From contig JBDRCM010000002.1 of the NCBI GenBank assembly GCA_043821725.1, positions 1-59,502 of the forward strand: DNA of 59,502 bases, read 5' to 3'. Under the pieces are notes generated by a model. The model was not told the origin of the DNA. It saw nothing but the letters and a program-made list of their open reading frames with translations, and ran no database searches. This stretch comes from CAYHSR01 sp043821725. GTDB lineage: Bacteria > Patescibacteriota > Patescibacteriia > Magasanikbacterales > GWA2-37-8. Positions 1 to 9,092 of this stretch are shown here, one piece after another (within the stretch, counting starts at the first letter, position 1; every line of letters starts with the position of its first letter). The translations under genes were made by a program, and so were the position numbers.

Positions 1-1
1 C

Positions 2-328
2 CGGCAGGTTGTTTATATCATGCCAAGCCCATTCGCAAACTGTTGGCCCCGGCTTAACTTCTCCTTTTCGTTTTGCCAAAAAATGCACTAGCTGTATTTT
101 AACATTATCAACAGTATCTTCCAATGTCTGCAGTTGCTTTAATATTTTAACATCTAAGCCGGTTTCTTCTTTGGCTTCGCGAATACAGGCGTCTTCATAA
201 CTTTCATTTGACTCAACTTTTCCACCGGGAAAAAACCAAGGAGTTATCTCATTCCTTTTTCTTTCCTTTATCAGAAGGACTCTTTGATTTTCAATTATTA
301 CTGGGCCGGAACAAATTATTATATCCAT
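2..328 (-). CDS. Nudix hydrolase, truncated by the window edge
   Basis: Reading the minus strand from the ATG at 328 gives an open frame to the left edge, starting MDIIICSGPVIIENQRVLLI. Residues 36-58 form a complete Nudix box (G-x5-E-x7-R-E-A-K-E-E-x-G-L), the Mg-binding catalytic helix of enzymes that cleave nucleoside diphosphates linked to another moiety. The usual family length is about 130-160 aa and 109 codons are visible, so the C-terminus lies outside the window. The substrate (8-oxo-dGTP, dNTP or another) cannot be told from the box alone. The family call is certain; the substrate is not. Confidence 0.85.
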   Translation of the reverse strand, partial: MDIIICSGPVIIENQRVLLIKERKRNEITPWFFPGGKVESNESYEDACIREAKEETGLDVKILKQLQTLEDTVDNVKIQLVHFLAKRKGEVKPGPTVCEWAWHDINNLP

Positions 329-388
329 ATTTTATTATAGCAGGCAGGGAATTATGTCATTATTGTCTGCATTATATTTTGCTATTAA

Positions 389-621
389 GGGTCTGTCGAC
401 AAATGCGCTTTCGTGACGAAGTTCATAAATTATGAGACAAAATTGTTGATAATTTCATAGTTATCTTCGCTCGCTCAGAAAAAAAATTATCATTTTTCTT
501 TTCTCTCGCTTCGCTTGATAAAAAATTTTGAGGCCTATCTGTAAGACAAGCCAAGAAATTTTGAAACGATTTTGGCCGTAATTTACCAATTGCAGTAGAA
601 ATGGTATTTGGCGACAGACCC
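389..621. mobile_element. Miniature inverted-repeat element, copy 1 (233 bp)
   Basis: The element runs from GGGTCTGTCGACAAAT to the inverted end ATTTGGCGACAGACCC. It has no credible coding capacity and the interior is a near-continuous imperfect palindrome centred on an A-rich/T-rich hairpin near 490-510. It is the same length and sequence family as copy 3 (41637-41869) and copy 4 (49887-50121). The flanks here (ATTAA and ATATT) do not form a matching target duplication. Confidence 0.85.
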
Positions 622-712
622 ATATTAGAAGCCTGTTTACCCCGCGACTTTTTGCAAGATCGGGTTTATTAACACATCGCAGTGAGCCCTCGTCCTTTGT
701 AAAAGGCGGGGT

Positions 713-1231
713 TCATTTTACGTAGTTCGGATTTATTTTTTTTGCAAATCTATGAGTTATTAGAAAAAACAAGATAGCAAAGCAGGATGTTATCAGTATT
801 TGAATTACTATTGATGTTGGCAAAAATGAATTGAACAATGAAAATTCCAGTCCGTTAAATACGCCGTAGAAATAAATCTGCAAGATGAGCACAAAATTAT
901 AAAATAAAATTCCAATTGCCATGGAAAATATAGTTGTATATAAAGTTCTGTTGGTAAAAATATTTTTCAGAATCCAATTAACAGCAACAGCAGTTGAAAG
1001 CATAGCTAAGAAAATCGCGCCAAAGGGGGTTGAGGCGCTCGCCTCTTGAAATAAGCCAACCAACAATATAAACCATAAAATTATGTTGATTTTTTTGGAT
1101 AATAAAATAATCCAAATCATCGTAAAAATAACGATTTTTATTTCATTGATAGGATATGGCATTGCATTAATAAAAAATATATTTGCAAGAATTATTGAGG
1201 CGCAAAACAGCGCAAATTTCAAGAAATTCAT
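713..1231 (-). CDS. mreD: MreD-like rod-shape membrane protein
   Basis: A 172-aa polytopic protein with about five hydrophobic segments (near 5-25, 30-60, 68-90, 97-120 and 135-160), matching the size and topology of MreD, the integral membrane partner of MreC in the elongasome. Primary-sequence conservation in MreD is weak, so the call rests mainly on its place 3 nt downstream of mreC in the mreB-mreC-mreD order. The ATG at 1231 starts directly after the mreC stop. Downstream lies only the repeat element at 389-621; rodA and pbp2, often next in such operons, are absent here. Confidence 0.75.
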   Translation of the reverse strand: MNFLKFALFCASIILANIFFINAMPYPINEIKIVIFTMIWIILLSKKINIILWFILLVGLFQEASASTPFGAIFLAMLSTAVAVNWILKNIFTNRTLYTTIFSMAIGILFYNFVLILQIYFYGVFNGLEFSLFNSFLPTSIVIQILITSCFAILFFLITHRFAKKINPNYVK

Positions 1232-1234
1232 AAT

Positions 1235-2032
1235 TTAGTCAGGTACTATTACGCTGACAAGCGATACCTTTTTGAGATCAGCGGCAGGCAGAATGAGAGC
1301 TTTTTGAAAGGGCTGATAAGATTCATTTTCCGAAACTATAATTTTACCTATGTAAAGACCACTTGGAATACTTCCGTCCAAACCGGATGTTACAACCATA
1401 TCACCGACCAATATTGTCTCGTTCTGTGGAATTAAATCCATTTTTACGCTCAAGCCAAAACCCCCTTCAATTACTCCTATGCTTTTGTTGCTATTTAGAA
1501 CAATGGCCGCAATTCGACTATTTGGGTCGTTTATCAATCGCACGAAAGCTGATTCTTCATTTACTTGTTGTACAATGCCAATCAATAGTCCTTTGTTTAC
1601 AACTACAGCCATTCCGGTTTTTATTCCATTTTTTTCACCTAAATTGATTATATATGCACTGCTTATACTGTCGGTACTTTTGCTGATTATGCGGCCACTA
1701 ATTAATTTATATCCGGAATCATCCATAAAATTTAGCATTGACTTTAATGTCTCGTTTTCTTCCTTTATAAGCTGAACTTCTATTTGCGCGGCATCGCTAT
1801 CCTTTTTTTCGCTGATGCACTTATCATATTTTTCCAATATATCTTTTTTTAAATTGCCATCGCTAATTCGGAAGTCGATCCATTGTTTAGAGGAAAGAAA
1901 GAAGTTTCCGAGCGGATTTGAAACAACCAAAATTTTGTTTTCAAAAAATTTTAACCAGCCAAAATAATGAAAAAAAATGAGCAGTATAATTGCTCCGGTA
2001 AGCACGTAGCTTTTTTTAAAAACCTTTCGCAT
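1235..2032 (-). CDS. mreC: MreC cell-shape protein
   Basis: A 265-aa protein with one N-terminal membrane anchor (residues about 10-28), a short coiled coil around 60-98 (EVQLIKEENETLKSMLNF) and the periplasmic beta-barrel region with typical MreC phrases: residues GRIISKSTD, NLGEKNGIKTGMAVV, GLIGIV-type turns and LVGDMVVTSGLDGSIPSGLYIG near 205-230. MreC links MreB filaments to peptidoglycan synthases in the rod complex. Length is normal for the family. It lies 2 nt downstream of mreB and is surely cotranscribed. Confidence 0.92.
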   Translation of the reverse strand: MRKVFKKSYVLTGAIILLIFFHYFGWLKFFENKILVVSNPLGNFFLSSKQWIDFRISDGNLKKDILEKYDKCISEKKDSDAAQIEVQLIKEENETLKSMLNFMDDSGYKLISGRIISKSTDSISSAYIINLGEKNGIKTGMAVVVNKGLLIGIVQQVNEESAFVRLINDPNSRIAAIVLNSNKSIGVIEGGFGLSVKMDLIPQNETILVGDMVVTSGLDGSIPSGLYIGKIIVSENESYQPFQKALILPAADLKKVSLVSVIVPD

Positions 2033-2034
2033 AA

Positions 2035-3078
2035 TTAATTTTTATTCTCCGGTTTTACAACTATTTCTTCCAGTAATTCCGGTTCATCAAGGAGAATTCC
2101 GGCACCCCTAACCACTGAGGTTAAAGGATCATCAGCTATTCTCACGGGTATTTCAGTCGCTCTGTATATTAAATTTTCAATTCCTCGCAATAATGCCCCG
2201 CCACCGGAAACTAAAATTCCGCGTTCGTGAATGTCTGCAACCAATTCCGGAGGAGTAATTTCAAGCGTTTCTTTTATGTTGTCAATAATTGTTTTAAGAG
2301 ACTTATTGGTTGCTTCACGCACTTGAAAATCATTTATCATTATTTCTTTAGGCAAGCCGGTTAAAAGATCTCGTCCACGCATTGGAAACTGCATTGATTC
2401 GCTAAGTTCAATCGCGGATCCGATTTTAATTTTTATTTCTTCGGCTTGTCTCTCTCCCAACAGCAGATTAAATTGATCTCTGGCATATTGCATAATATTT
2501 CGGTTCAATTCATCTCCGGCAATTGGAATAGATTTCCAAAGCACGATTCCGCCAAGTGAAATAACGGCAATTTCAGTGGTTCCGCCACCGATTTCAACTA
2601 TAAAATTTCCTACTGGCTCACGAATCGGCATTCTGCAACCAATTGCCGCTGCCATTGGCTCGTCAACTATCCAAACTTCTCTTGCACCGGCGCTCATAAC
2701 GGAGTCATTTATTGCCTTTTTTTCAACTTCTGTAATGTCCAATGGGGCTCCAATAACAACTTTTGGCCTTGACATAAAGGAGCTTTGCCCTTCATAAACT
2801 TTGTCAAAAAAATATCGGATCATTTTTTCAGTTACCTCAAAATCTGAAATAATACCACTGATAAGAGGTCGAGTGGATAAAATATGAGGAGGGGTCTTTC
2901 CAAGCATTTCTTTCGCTTCATTGCCGACTGCCAGAATCTGATCTGTGCGCGAGTTAATTGAAACTACACTGGGTTCATTAATAATTATTCCCCTGCCTTG
3001 AACATAGACCAGCGTGTTTGCCGTCCCAAGATCAATACCTAGCCCCTTTCCCGTCCTCTTAAATAGGTTTGCAAACAT
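2035..3078 (-). CDS. mreB: MreB actin-like cytoskeletal protein
   Basis: A full-length 347-aa MreB. Seen in order are the phosphate-1 loop (GIDLGTANTLVY, residues about 14-25), the connect/phosphate-2 region (EIGGGTTEIAVISLGG, about 162-177) and the adenosine motif (VSGGGALLRG, about 291-300). It polymerises on the inner face of the membrane and directs lateral wall synthesis. It heads mreB-mreC-mreD on the minus strand, 10 nt downstream of a small membrane-protein gene. Start is an ATG at 3078. Confidence 0.97.
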   Translation of the reverse strand: MFANLFKRTGKGLGIDLGTANTLVYVQGRGIIINEPSVVSINSRTDQILAVGNEAKEMLGKTPPHILSTRPLISGIISDFEVTEKMIRYFFDKVYEGQSSFMSRPKVVIGAPLDITEVEKKAINDSVMSAGAREVWIVDEPMAAAIGCRMPIREPVGNFIVEIGGGTTEIAVISLGGIVLWKSIPIAGDELNRNIMQYARDQFNLLLGERQAEEIKIKIGSAIELSESMQFPMRGRDLLTGLPKEIMINDFQVREATNKSLKTIIDNIKETLEITPPELVADIHERGILVSGGGALLRGIENLIYRATEIPVRIADDPLTSVVRGAGILLDEPELLEEIVVKPENKN

Positions 3079-3088
3079 AACAGAAATC

Positions 3089-3478
3089 TCAATTATTCTT
3101 AAATTTTCTTCCGGTCAAAATAATACTCTCCAATATTATGAAAGTTGCTACTATCAGCAGGCCGGTTAAAAGCGTCAGCAATTCAAGCTGTAATAAAGCC
3201 AAAGCGACCAGAATTATGCTTGATATTAATATTGCCTGTTTAAATGTGCGTTTAATGTGGTGAAAAACAACAATATCATTCTTTGATATTCTTTTTTTTA
3301 TCAAAAAACCGATAATTGAAATAGTGCCTGTAAGAGCCAAAAAAAGCGAACTGTAGAAAAGCATAAAAGCGATAATTTTACTCTCAGCAGGGTCAATATT
3401 TCTCAAAATCAAAAACCACACCGTCCAACAGACAGCAGTTCCCCCGGCCATTATTATTAAGTATTGGCGCAGTGTCAT
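3089..3478 (-). CDS. Small four-helix membrane protein upstream of mreB
   Basis: About 129 aa with four hydrophobic segments and no recognised catalytic motif. An upstream TTG at 3490 is also in frame, but it lies inside the end sequence of the dispersed repeat family (3481-3497), so the ATG at 3478 (MTLRQYLIIMAGG) is the better start. The stop is 10 nt before mreB, so it probably sits in the mre operon. I do not recognise the family; a function in the envelope is inferred only from location. Confidence 0.7.
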   Translation of the reverse strand: MTLRQYLIIMAGGTAVCWTVWFLILRNIDPAESKIIAFMLFYSSLFLALTGTISIIGFLIKKRISKNDIVVFHHIKRTFKQAILISSIILVALALLQLELLTLLTGLLIVATFIILESIILTGRKFKNN

Positions 3479-3480
3479 AT

Positions 3481-3497
3481 TATTTGGCAACAGACCC
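3481..3497. mobile_element. Solo end of the dispersed inverted-repeat element
   Basis: ATTTGGCAACAGACCC on the plus strand differs from the intact element terminus (ATTTGGCGACAGACCC) at one base. No partner end is seen nearby. On the minus strand it lies 2-19 nt upstream of the ATG at 3478, so the leader of that gene begins at an element end. Confidence 0.6.
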
Positions 3498-3561
3498 TAT
3501 TTATACTATCGCATTTGTTTGAATTTTGCAAGCTTTAGAGGGCGTTAGCCCAATATCCGAG

Positions 3562-3852
3562 TTAATTCAAATATGTGATTTTTTTTATGGTATTTAAGCC
3601 AAATTTCTCATTTAATTCATTGAGTATTTTTGTTTCGCGCAAGCGTATTTCCTGGGCAGACGTTGAACTTAGGCAGGCCAACGTCAATGTTTGATTTTTA
3701 AAATGCACTGCGGATATACGTTTGGTTATTTCAGATCCGAAATAACGTTTTAAAATAATATTGGCCGAGTCAACCACCAATGCTGCAGACACCCCGCGCC
3801 AAATCGGAGATATTTTTTGTTTGGCGTTTATGATTGAATTTATGCTTTTCAT
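3562..3852 (-). CDS. DUF721/DciA-like protein
   Basis: A 96-aa protein with the DUF721 layout: an N-terminal helix, PIWRGVSAALVVDSANIILKR, then SAVHFKNQTLTLACLSSTSAQEIRLRETKILNELN. DciA members of this family help load or operate the DnaB helicase in bacteria that lack DnaC. The start ATG overlaps the stop of the upstream helicase-nuclease gene by 4 nt, so the two are translationally coupled, which fits a DNA-transaction role. Family call good; the DciA role is inferred. Confidence 0.7.
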   Translation of the reverse strand: MKSINSIINAKQKISPIWRGVSAALVVDSANIILKRYFGSEITKRISAVHFKNQTLTLACLSSTSAQEIRLRETKILNELNEKFGLNTIKKITYLN

Positions 3853-6782
3853 ATCCTGAATTCACAAATATCGCGATAATGACAATTTGCGCAAATATGT
3901 TTTGATGGATTAGCGTCGAATTCAAATGATTTTATTTTGTTAACTGTGTTTGCAATTTTCGTTTTAATATTTATAATTTCTTTTTCAGTGGCCATGAAAG
4001 CTGTTTGCTGTCCGTCCTTTACATAATAGAGAATCAATTGTTCAACTTTTCCGATATTATTATATTGTTGAAGCTGGCTCATTGCCATCTGATATGTAAT
4101 TAGTTGGTCTTTTTCATCGCCCTTTGCTTTTTCTTTGCTTGCACCCGTTTTGTAATCTATTACGATTAGTCCGCCGTTTTTATTTTGATCTATTCGATCA
4201 ATTTTACCGTTAAACAAAAAATCATCAATTTTTATTTTAAAACCTGATTCCAAACACACAGGCACAGTCCATTTTTCACAATTTGATTCATAATAATTTT
4301 TAAGCATTTTTTTTCCGTCTATAAAATATTTTTCTCGCTGTTCCCGGCTAAGATACCAATCATCTTGCCACTTTTCTTCATAAATCTTTATCAATTCGTC
4401 CAATGCGGGCGCTTTTATTGCGCCATCCTTTGAATGCCCGCTTCTGTCAATACCCTGAATACTACTGAAAATGGATTCCTGCTTTGAGCTGTTTAACTGT
4501 TGAATTCTTTTGTAAAATTCCAGCATTGCGCCATGTATTGTATTACCAAAGCTGAAGTAGTGGCTTTGCTTGCTGGGAAGTTTAATTATAGCGCCCAGTT
4601 TATATTGATAAGGGCACGTATTGTATGATTTTATTTGTGAAAATGAAAAAACTTTGGGGATTTGGTAAAAAATGATGCCGTCGTTTTTTTGCTCTTTTTG
4701 TATGCTTATTTTTATATCTTTTTCTTTTACCTTGTTGTCTGTAATCTGATAACCCAATTCATTTAAAAAACGACTAATCTTTTTCTTCCTAATTCCGCCG
4801 TAATTGCTTGAGCTTGTAAAATACAGTTTTTGCTTTGCGCGAGTGCATGCCACGTAAAATAATCTCCTCTCTTCCTGAAAATGGCTATCCCCTTCAGGCA
4901 GGTCTTCTTTAATCAGTTCAAGCGGAATTTCTATGCCATTTCCACGCCGTCTGGTGGGAAAACGATCCTCCACCATATTTACTACAAATACGTATTTAAA
5001 TTCCAATCCCTTGGCTTTATGTATTGTAATGATATTTATGGAATCAGGAGTATCCTTTGGCTGGTACAGACCGCCTTCGTCACCTGATTCAACCAGATAT
5101 TGAAATTGACTCATAAAATCGTAAATTCTTGCGTCCGGCACATTTTCTTCGTATTTTTTTAAATACTCAAAAAATTGCATTAGCTGATAAATTTGCCTTA
5201 TTACTGAACGGTTTGATCGTTCTTCTTCATGAGCCAAATATTTCAAATAACCGCTTTTTTCAAGAAAATCATATAAAATTTTATGTGGCTTTTCATTTCG
5301 CGCCTTTTTCATTCCATCGTGAATTAAATTCAATGTTTTTTCACATAATTCTATTCCGTTTTCTGATAAGCCGAACTCACGCGATCGCTTAATGGTTTCA
5401 TAATAAGAGATACTCTTCCTGCGAGCCGTGTATGTTATTTTTTGGAGATCGTTTTCCTTGATTTTCCACGCCGGAATTTGTAGAACGCGATAGAGCGCAT
5501 GTAATTCATGATAATCGTCAAGAAGCTTAAAATAGTTTAAGCAGTCCAAAACAATTGGCTGGCGATATAGTCCGCTGGATGCCAAAAATTCATAGGGTAT
5601 TTGGACGGCTTCAAATCCTGAAATAAACGCGTTGGCATGGTTATTGGCGCGAACCAGAATTGCAAAATCATCCCAGCTTGCTTCGCTGTCCAGTTCTTTA
5701 AGTTTGGCAATTTCATTTATCACAAACTTTACTTCATCCTCCAAACTGCTGTTGTGGGAATGAATTATTTCAGATTTTGCTTGATCTACCGCTTTGAGTT
5801 TTTTGTCAATTTTAAGCTTGACTTCTAATCTGTCCGGATTGTTGTTTTGAATGGAAATATATGCTTTTTCCAATATTTCCTGCCCTGAACGGTAATTTTG
5901 CGTTAAAATTATTTCCTTGGCCTTTGGATAATCATCTTTAAAGCGCATAATATTTGAGACCGAAGCCCCGCGGAAAGCATATATACTCTGATCATCATCT
6001 CCAACCACTGTCAATTGTGATTGTTTGTCGCTCAACAACCTCACTAATTCATACTGCGCCCAGTTAACATCTTGAAATTCATCAACAAGAATACATTTAA
6101 ATTTATTTTTTAATAGTTTCAAAATTTTTGGCCGTTTTTCCAAAAGTTTAACAGCGTAATAAATCAAGTCGCCGAAATCAAGCGAATTGTTGTCCAATAA
6201 AATTTGATTATACGTGTGGTAGGCATTTGCAACTTCAGTCAATCGATCTTTTTCATATCCATTCATGTTATCTTTGTCTAATTTTATATTTTCTGCATAT
6301 TCAAGATATTCCTGCGGAGCTATCAATTCATCTTTGCATTTGGAAAAATGCTTTATGAACTCATGAATATGCTTGCTCGGATTGCCAAGAGGCCGATAAT
6401 AATCAAGATTGAATTTGTCCAAATTTTTTCTAATCAAAATCCACGCATCTGTCTGGCTCAACAACTTAAAATTATCAGAAAGACCAATATCAAGCCCGTA
6501 CTCTTCCAGCAATCTTTGGCAAAATGAATGAAATGTTGATATTTGCATGTCAACATATCCAATGTCAACCAATTGATCTACTCTTTCTTCAATTTCCTCA
6601 GCCGCCTTGTCATTAAAAGCCAGTGCTAAAATATTTTCAGATTTTGCTATGTTTTTTTCAATTAAATGGGCTATTTTGCGCGTAATTACCGTTGTTTTTC
6701 CTGTTCCTGCTCCGGCTACGATTATCAAAGGGCCATCTGTATATTCCACTGCTTTTTTTTGATTTTGATTTAATGTATACAT
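3849..6782 (-). CDS. UvrD/PcrA-type helicase fused to an Fe-S RecB-like nuclease
   Basis: A 977-aa protein. The N-terminal 700 residues are a superfamily 1A helicase: Walker A AGAGTGKTT (about 24-32), VDEFQDVN (Walker B), VVGDDDQSIYAFRGA (motif III), IHKAKGLEFKYV (V) and RLFYVACTRAK (VI). The C-terminal 260 residues are a PD-(D/E)XK nuclease: SFSQIKSYNTCPYQYKL near 715-730, then GGLIVIDYKTG near 868. A lone Cys near 724 and the terminal C964-x2-C967-x5-C973 have the spacing of the 4Fe-4S clasp seen in AddB/Dna2-type nucleases. It is probably the double-strand-break resection enzyme, single-chain rather than AddAB. Longer than plain PcrA (about 720 aa) because of the nuclease. Confidence 0.92.
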   Translation of the reverse strand: MYTLNQNQKKAVEYTDGPLIIVAGAGTGKTTVITRKIAHLIEKNIAKSENILALAFNDKAAEEIEERVDQLVDIGYVDMQISTFHSFCQRLLEEYGLDIGLSDNFKLLSQTDAWILIRKNLDKFNLDYYRPLGNPSKHIHEFIKHFSKCKDELIAPQEYLEYAENIKLDKDNMNGYEKDRLTEVANAYHTYNQILLDNNSLDFGDLIYYAVKLLEKRPKILKLLKNKFKCILVDEFQDVNWAQYELVRLLSDKQSQLTVVGDDDQSIYAFRGASVSNIMRFKDDYPKAKEIILTQNYRSGQEILEKAYISIQNNNPDRLEVKLKIDKKLKAVDQAKSEIIHSHNSSLEDEVKFVINEIAKLKELDSEASWDDFAILVRANNHANAFISGFEAVQIPYEFLASSGLYRQPIVLDCLNYFKLLDDYHELHALYRVLQIPAWKIKENDLQKITYTARRKSISYYETIKRSREFGLSENGIELCEKTLNLIHDGMKKARNEKPHKILYDFLEKSGYLKYLAHEEERSNRSVIRQIYQLMQFFEYLKKYEENVPDARIYDFMSQFQYLVESGDEGGLYQPKDTPDSINIITIHKAKGLEFKYVFVVNMVEDRFPTRRRGNGIEIPLELIKEDLPEGDSHFQEERRLFYVACTRAKQKLYFTSSSNYGGIRKKKISRFLNELGYQITDNKVKEKDIKISIQKEQKNDGIIFYQIPKVFSFSQIKSYNTCPYQYKLGAIIKLPSKQSHYFSFGNTIHGAMLEFYKRIQQLNSSKQESIFSSIQGIDRSGHSKDGAIKAPALDELIKIYEEKWQDDWYLSREQREKYFIDGKKMLKNYYESNCEKWTVPVCLESGFKIKIDDFLFNGKIDRIDQNKNGGLIVIDYKTGASKEKAKGDEKDQLITYQMAMSQLQQYNNIGKVEQLILYYVKDGQQTAFMATEKEIINIKTKIANTVNKIKSFEFDANPSKHICANCHYRDICEFRI

Positions 6783-6801
6783 AATTGATTTTCCTCATAA
6801 A

Positions 6802-7165
6802 GGGTCTGTCGCCAAATGCGCTTCGCAACGAAATTGCTTAACGCAGCGCAGTAAGAGTCCCGCTTAGCGGGACCGAACAAGCAAGTTAACTACCCTGTGG
6901 CTTGTCACAGCGGTCTTCCTTGTTGCTTATCCTGATATCATCTGCTCTTGTCGCATGGATCGGTTCATAAATTATGAGACAAAATCGTTGATAATTCCAT
7001 AGTTATCTTCGCTCGCTCGGAAAAGAAAAATTATCATTTTTCTTTTCTCTCGCTTCGCTTGATAAAAAATTCTGAGGCCTATCTGTAAGATAAGCCAAGA
7101 AATTTTGAAACGATTTTGGCCATAATTTATCAATTGTAGTAGAAATGGTATTTGGCGACAGACCC
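6802..7165. mobile_element. Inverted-repeat element, copy 2 (364 bp, composite)
   Basis: Starts GGGTCTGTCGCCAAAT and ends ATTTGGCGACAGACCC. The right 205 bp matches copy 1, but after the left end there is about 130 bp of other sequence (including TCCCGCTTAGCGGGA and a GTTGCTTATCC segment). The first 50 bp resemble one arm of the 112-bp copy 5. It looks like a hybrid or a copy with an internal insertion. No target duplication (ATAAA versus GTTAA). It fills the gap between two divergent genes. Confidence 0.8.
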
Positions 7166-7189
7166 GTTAAAGTGCAAACAAATAAAAAA

Positions 7190-9073
7190 ATGCAAACAAT
7201 AAGCGATCTTGATCAAAATGATTTTTACACAAATCCTGATGTAAATTTTTTTGCGTGCACAAATTTCAGAAATCAATTCAGAAAATTCGGCATTAAAACG
7301 GATGATAGGCGCCGCCATATGTATGTTGTAGGCAAAACCGGAATGGGCAAAACAACTTTGTTGGAAAATATGGTATTGAATGATATTTATGCCGGACATG
7401 GGGTGGGATTGGTGGATCCGCATGGAGATTTCGCTGAAAAAATAATCAATTACATACCTCCACGTCGTATAAATGATGTGATATATTTTAATCCGGCAGA
7501 TGTTGATCATCCGGTGGGTTTTAATATTCTTGAAATATTAAATCCTGAACACAAGCATTTGGTTGCCGCCGGCTTAATGGATATATTTAAAAAAATATGG
7601 GTGGATATGTGGAGTTCCAGAATGGAATATATCCTTAACAATACCATTCTTGCTCTTTTGGATTATCCGGGTACCACTTTGTTGGGTATTAACAGAATGC
7701 TTTCCGATTCAGAGTACAGAAGGCGCATTGTGCGTAATATAAAAGATCCTGTAGTTAAATCTTTTTGGGTTACTGAGTTTGCTTCTTACCAGGATAGATA
7801 TGCACAAGAAGCAGTAGCGCCTATCCAGAATAAAATTGGACAATTTTTATCGGCATCAGTTATTCGTAATATTGTTGCCCAAGTTAAATCCAAGATTAAT
7901 GTGCGCTCAATAATGGACGAAAAAAAGATATTTATAATGAACCTTTCAAAAGGCAGAATAGGCGAAGACAATTCGCGCTTGCTTGGCGGTATGCTGGTTA
8001 CCAAACTTCAGTTGTCTGCAATGGAAAGAGTTGATACGCCTGAAGAACAGCGTCCTGACTTCTTTCTTTATGTTGATGAGTTTCAAAATTTCGCAACGCC
8101 GAGTTTTGCAAATATTTTATCAGAAGCTCGCAAGTATCATCTAAGCTTGATAATGGCTCATCAATATATGGAACAGCTTGATGAGACGGTATTGGCTTCT
8201 GTAATAGGCAATATTGGTTCAATCCTTACTTTTCGAGTGGGATCAACTGACGCTGAATTGCTTGCAAAAGAATTTATTCCCACTTTTGAAGAGCCGGATC
8301 TTATAAATTTGTCTAAATACAATATCTATCTGAAGCTTATGATAGACGGAGTGGCATCCAGGCCTTTTAGCGCTAATACTTTGCCGCCAATAGCAACACT
8401 AACCAACAGCGCTGAGAAAGTAATTAAAGTTTCACGAGAAAGATATGCTGCAGATCGTAGCAGTATAGAAGACAAGATAGCCAGATGGAGCGGAATGGAA
8501 ATAGAAGGTTATGATGATGAGGAGGAGGATTTATTTATTCGAGAAAAAGAAAAAAATAAGATAGTTGCGAGAAATGTTAAAAAAGATTCTCCTGGCAATT
8601 CGCGCAATATTGGCAATAATCGGTTAAAACAGCAGAAATATTCAGGATCAACTCCAAGAGCAGGTGGAAAATATAAACCAGCTGGATTTCAAAAAGTTGG
8701 GCAGGAAAACAAAAAATTACCGCATATTTCATTTGATAAAGCACGCAAGGTCTCAATAGTTGACACTTCGCAAAAAGGAATTTCGCTTGAGTCATTGGCA
8801 AATACTGCACTGCCACGCAACAGCAAGTATTCAGGCAACGCACAATACAATAACGGAGGACCGGTTACAGATGATGAAATGACAAAATTCAAAAATAGCA
8901 TCAATTCAAATGATGATGGAAACTTATCTGCGATTAGAACAAAATCAAAATTTAACGTTGGCACGCAACAGCTGCCAAATGTAAGTTCGTTATCAAATAA
9001 TTCGCTGTCTTCCGCTCAGGAGGATAATATAAAACGCACGCTTCGCTCCGGGCGCGTTGCAAAATTTGAATAA
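7190..9073 (+). CDS. TraG/VirD4-like type IV secretion / DNA-transfer ATPase
   Basis: About 627 aa. Walker A VVGKTGMGKTTLL near residues 43-55, DPHGDFAEKI soon after, and Walker B FFLYVDEFQNF near 290, followed by ARKYHLSLIMAHQYMEQLD, are the hallmarks of hexameric coupling-protein ATPases. The last 200 residues are polar, low-complexity and Lys/Asn/Ser-rich, with no membrane segment; family members often have N-terminal anchors, absent here. An in-frame ATG at 7145 is inside repeat copy 2, so the ATG at 7190 (MQTISDLDQND) is chosen. Patescibacteria often carry such ATPases linked to type IV pili or DNA uptake; the partner here is not known. Confidence 0.85.
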   Translation: MQTISDLDQNDFYTNPDVNFFACTNFRNQFRKFGIKTDDRRRHMYVVGKTGMGKTTLLENMVLNDIYAGHGVGLVDPHGDFAEKIINYIPPRRINDVIYFNPADVDHPVGFNILEILNPEHKHLVAAGLMDIFKKIWVDMWSSRMEYILNNTILALLDYPGTTLLGINRMLSDSEYRRRIVRNIKDPVVKSFWVTEFASYQDRYAQEAVAPIQNKIGQFLSASVIRNIVAQVKSKINVRSIMDEKKIFIMNLSKGRIGEDNSRLLGGMLVTKLQLSAMERVDTPEEQRPDFFLYVDEFQNFATPSFANILSEARKYHLSLIMAHQYMEQLDETVLASVIGNIGSILTFRVGSTDAELLAKEFIPTFEEPDLINLSKYNIYLKLMIDGVASRPFSANTLPPIATLTNSAEKVIKVSRERYAADRSSIEDKIARWSGMEIEGYDDEEEDLFIREKEKNKIVARNVKKDSPGNSRNIGNNRLKQQKYSGSTPRAGGKYKPAGFQKVGQENKKLPHISFDKARKVSIVDTSQKGISLESLANTALPRNSKYSGNAQYNNGGPVTDDEMTKFKNSINSNDDGNLSAIRTKSKFNVGTQQLPNVSSLSNNSLSSAQEDNIKRTLRSGRVAKFE

Positions 9074-9092
9074 TTATAAGTTGCGCTTATTT

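Noticed and set aside
7145..7189. N-terminal extension of the TraG-like ATPase from ATG 7145
   Set aside because: The codons lie inside the repeat element end; the conserved protein begins at 7190.
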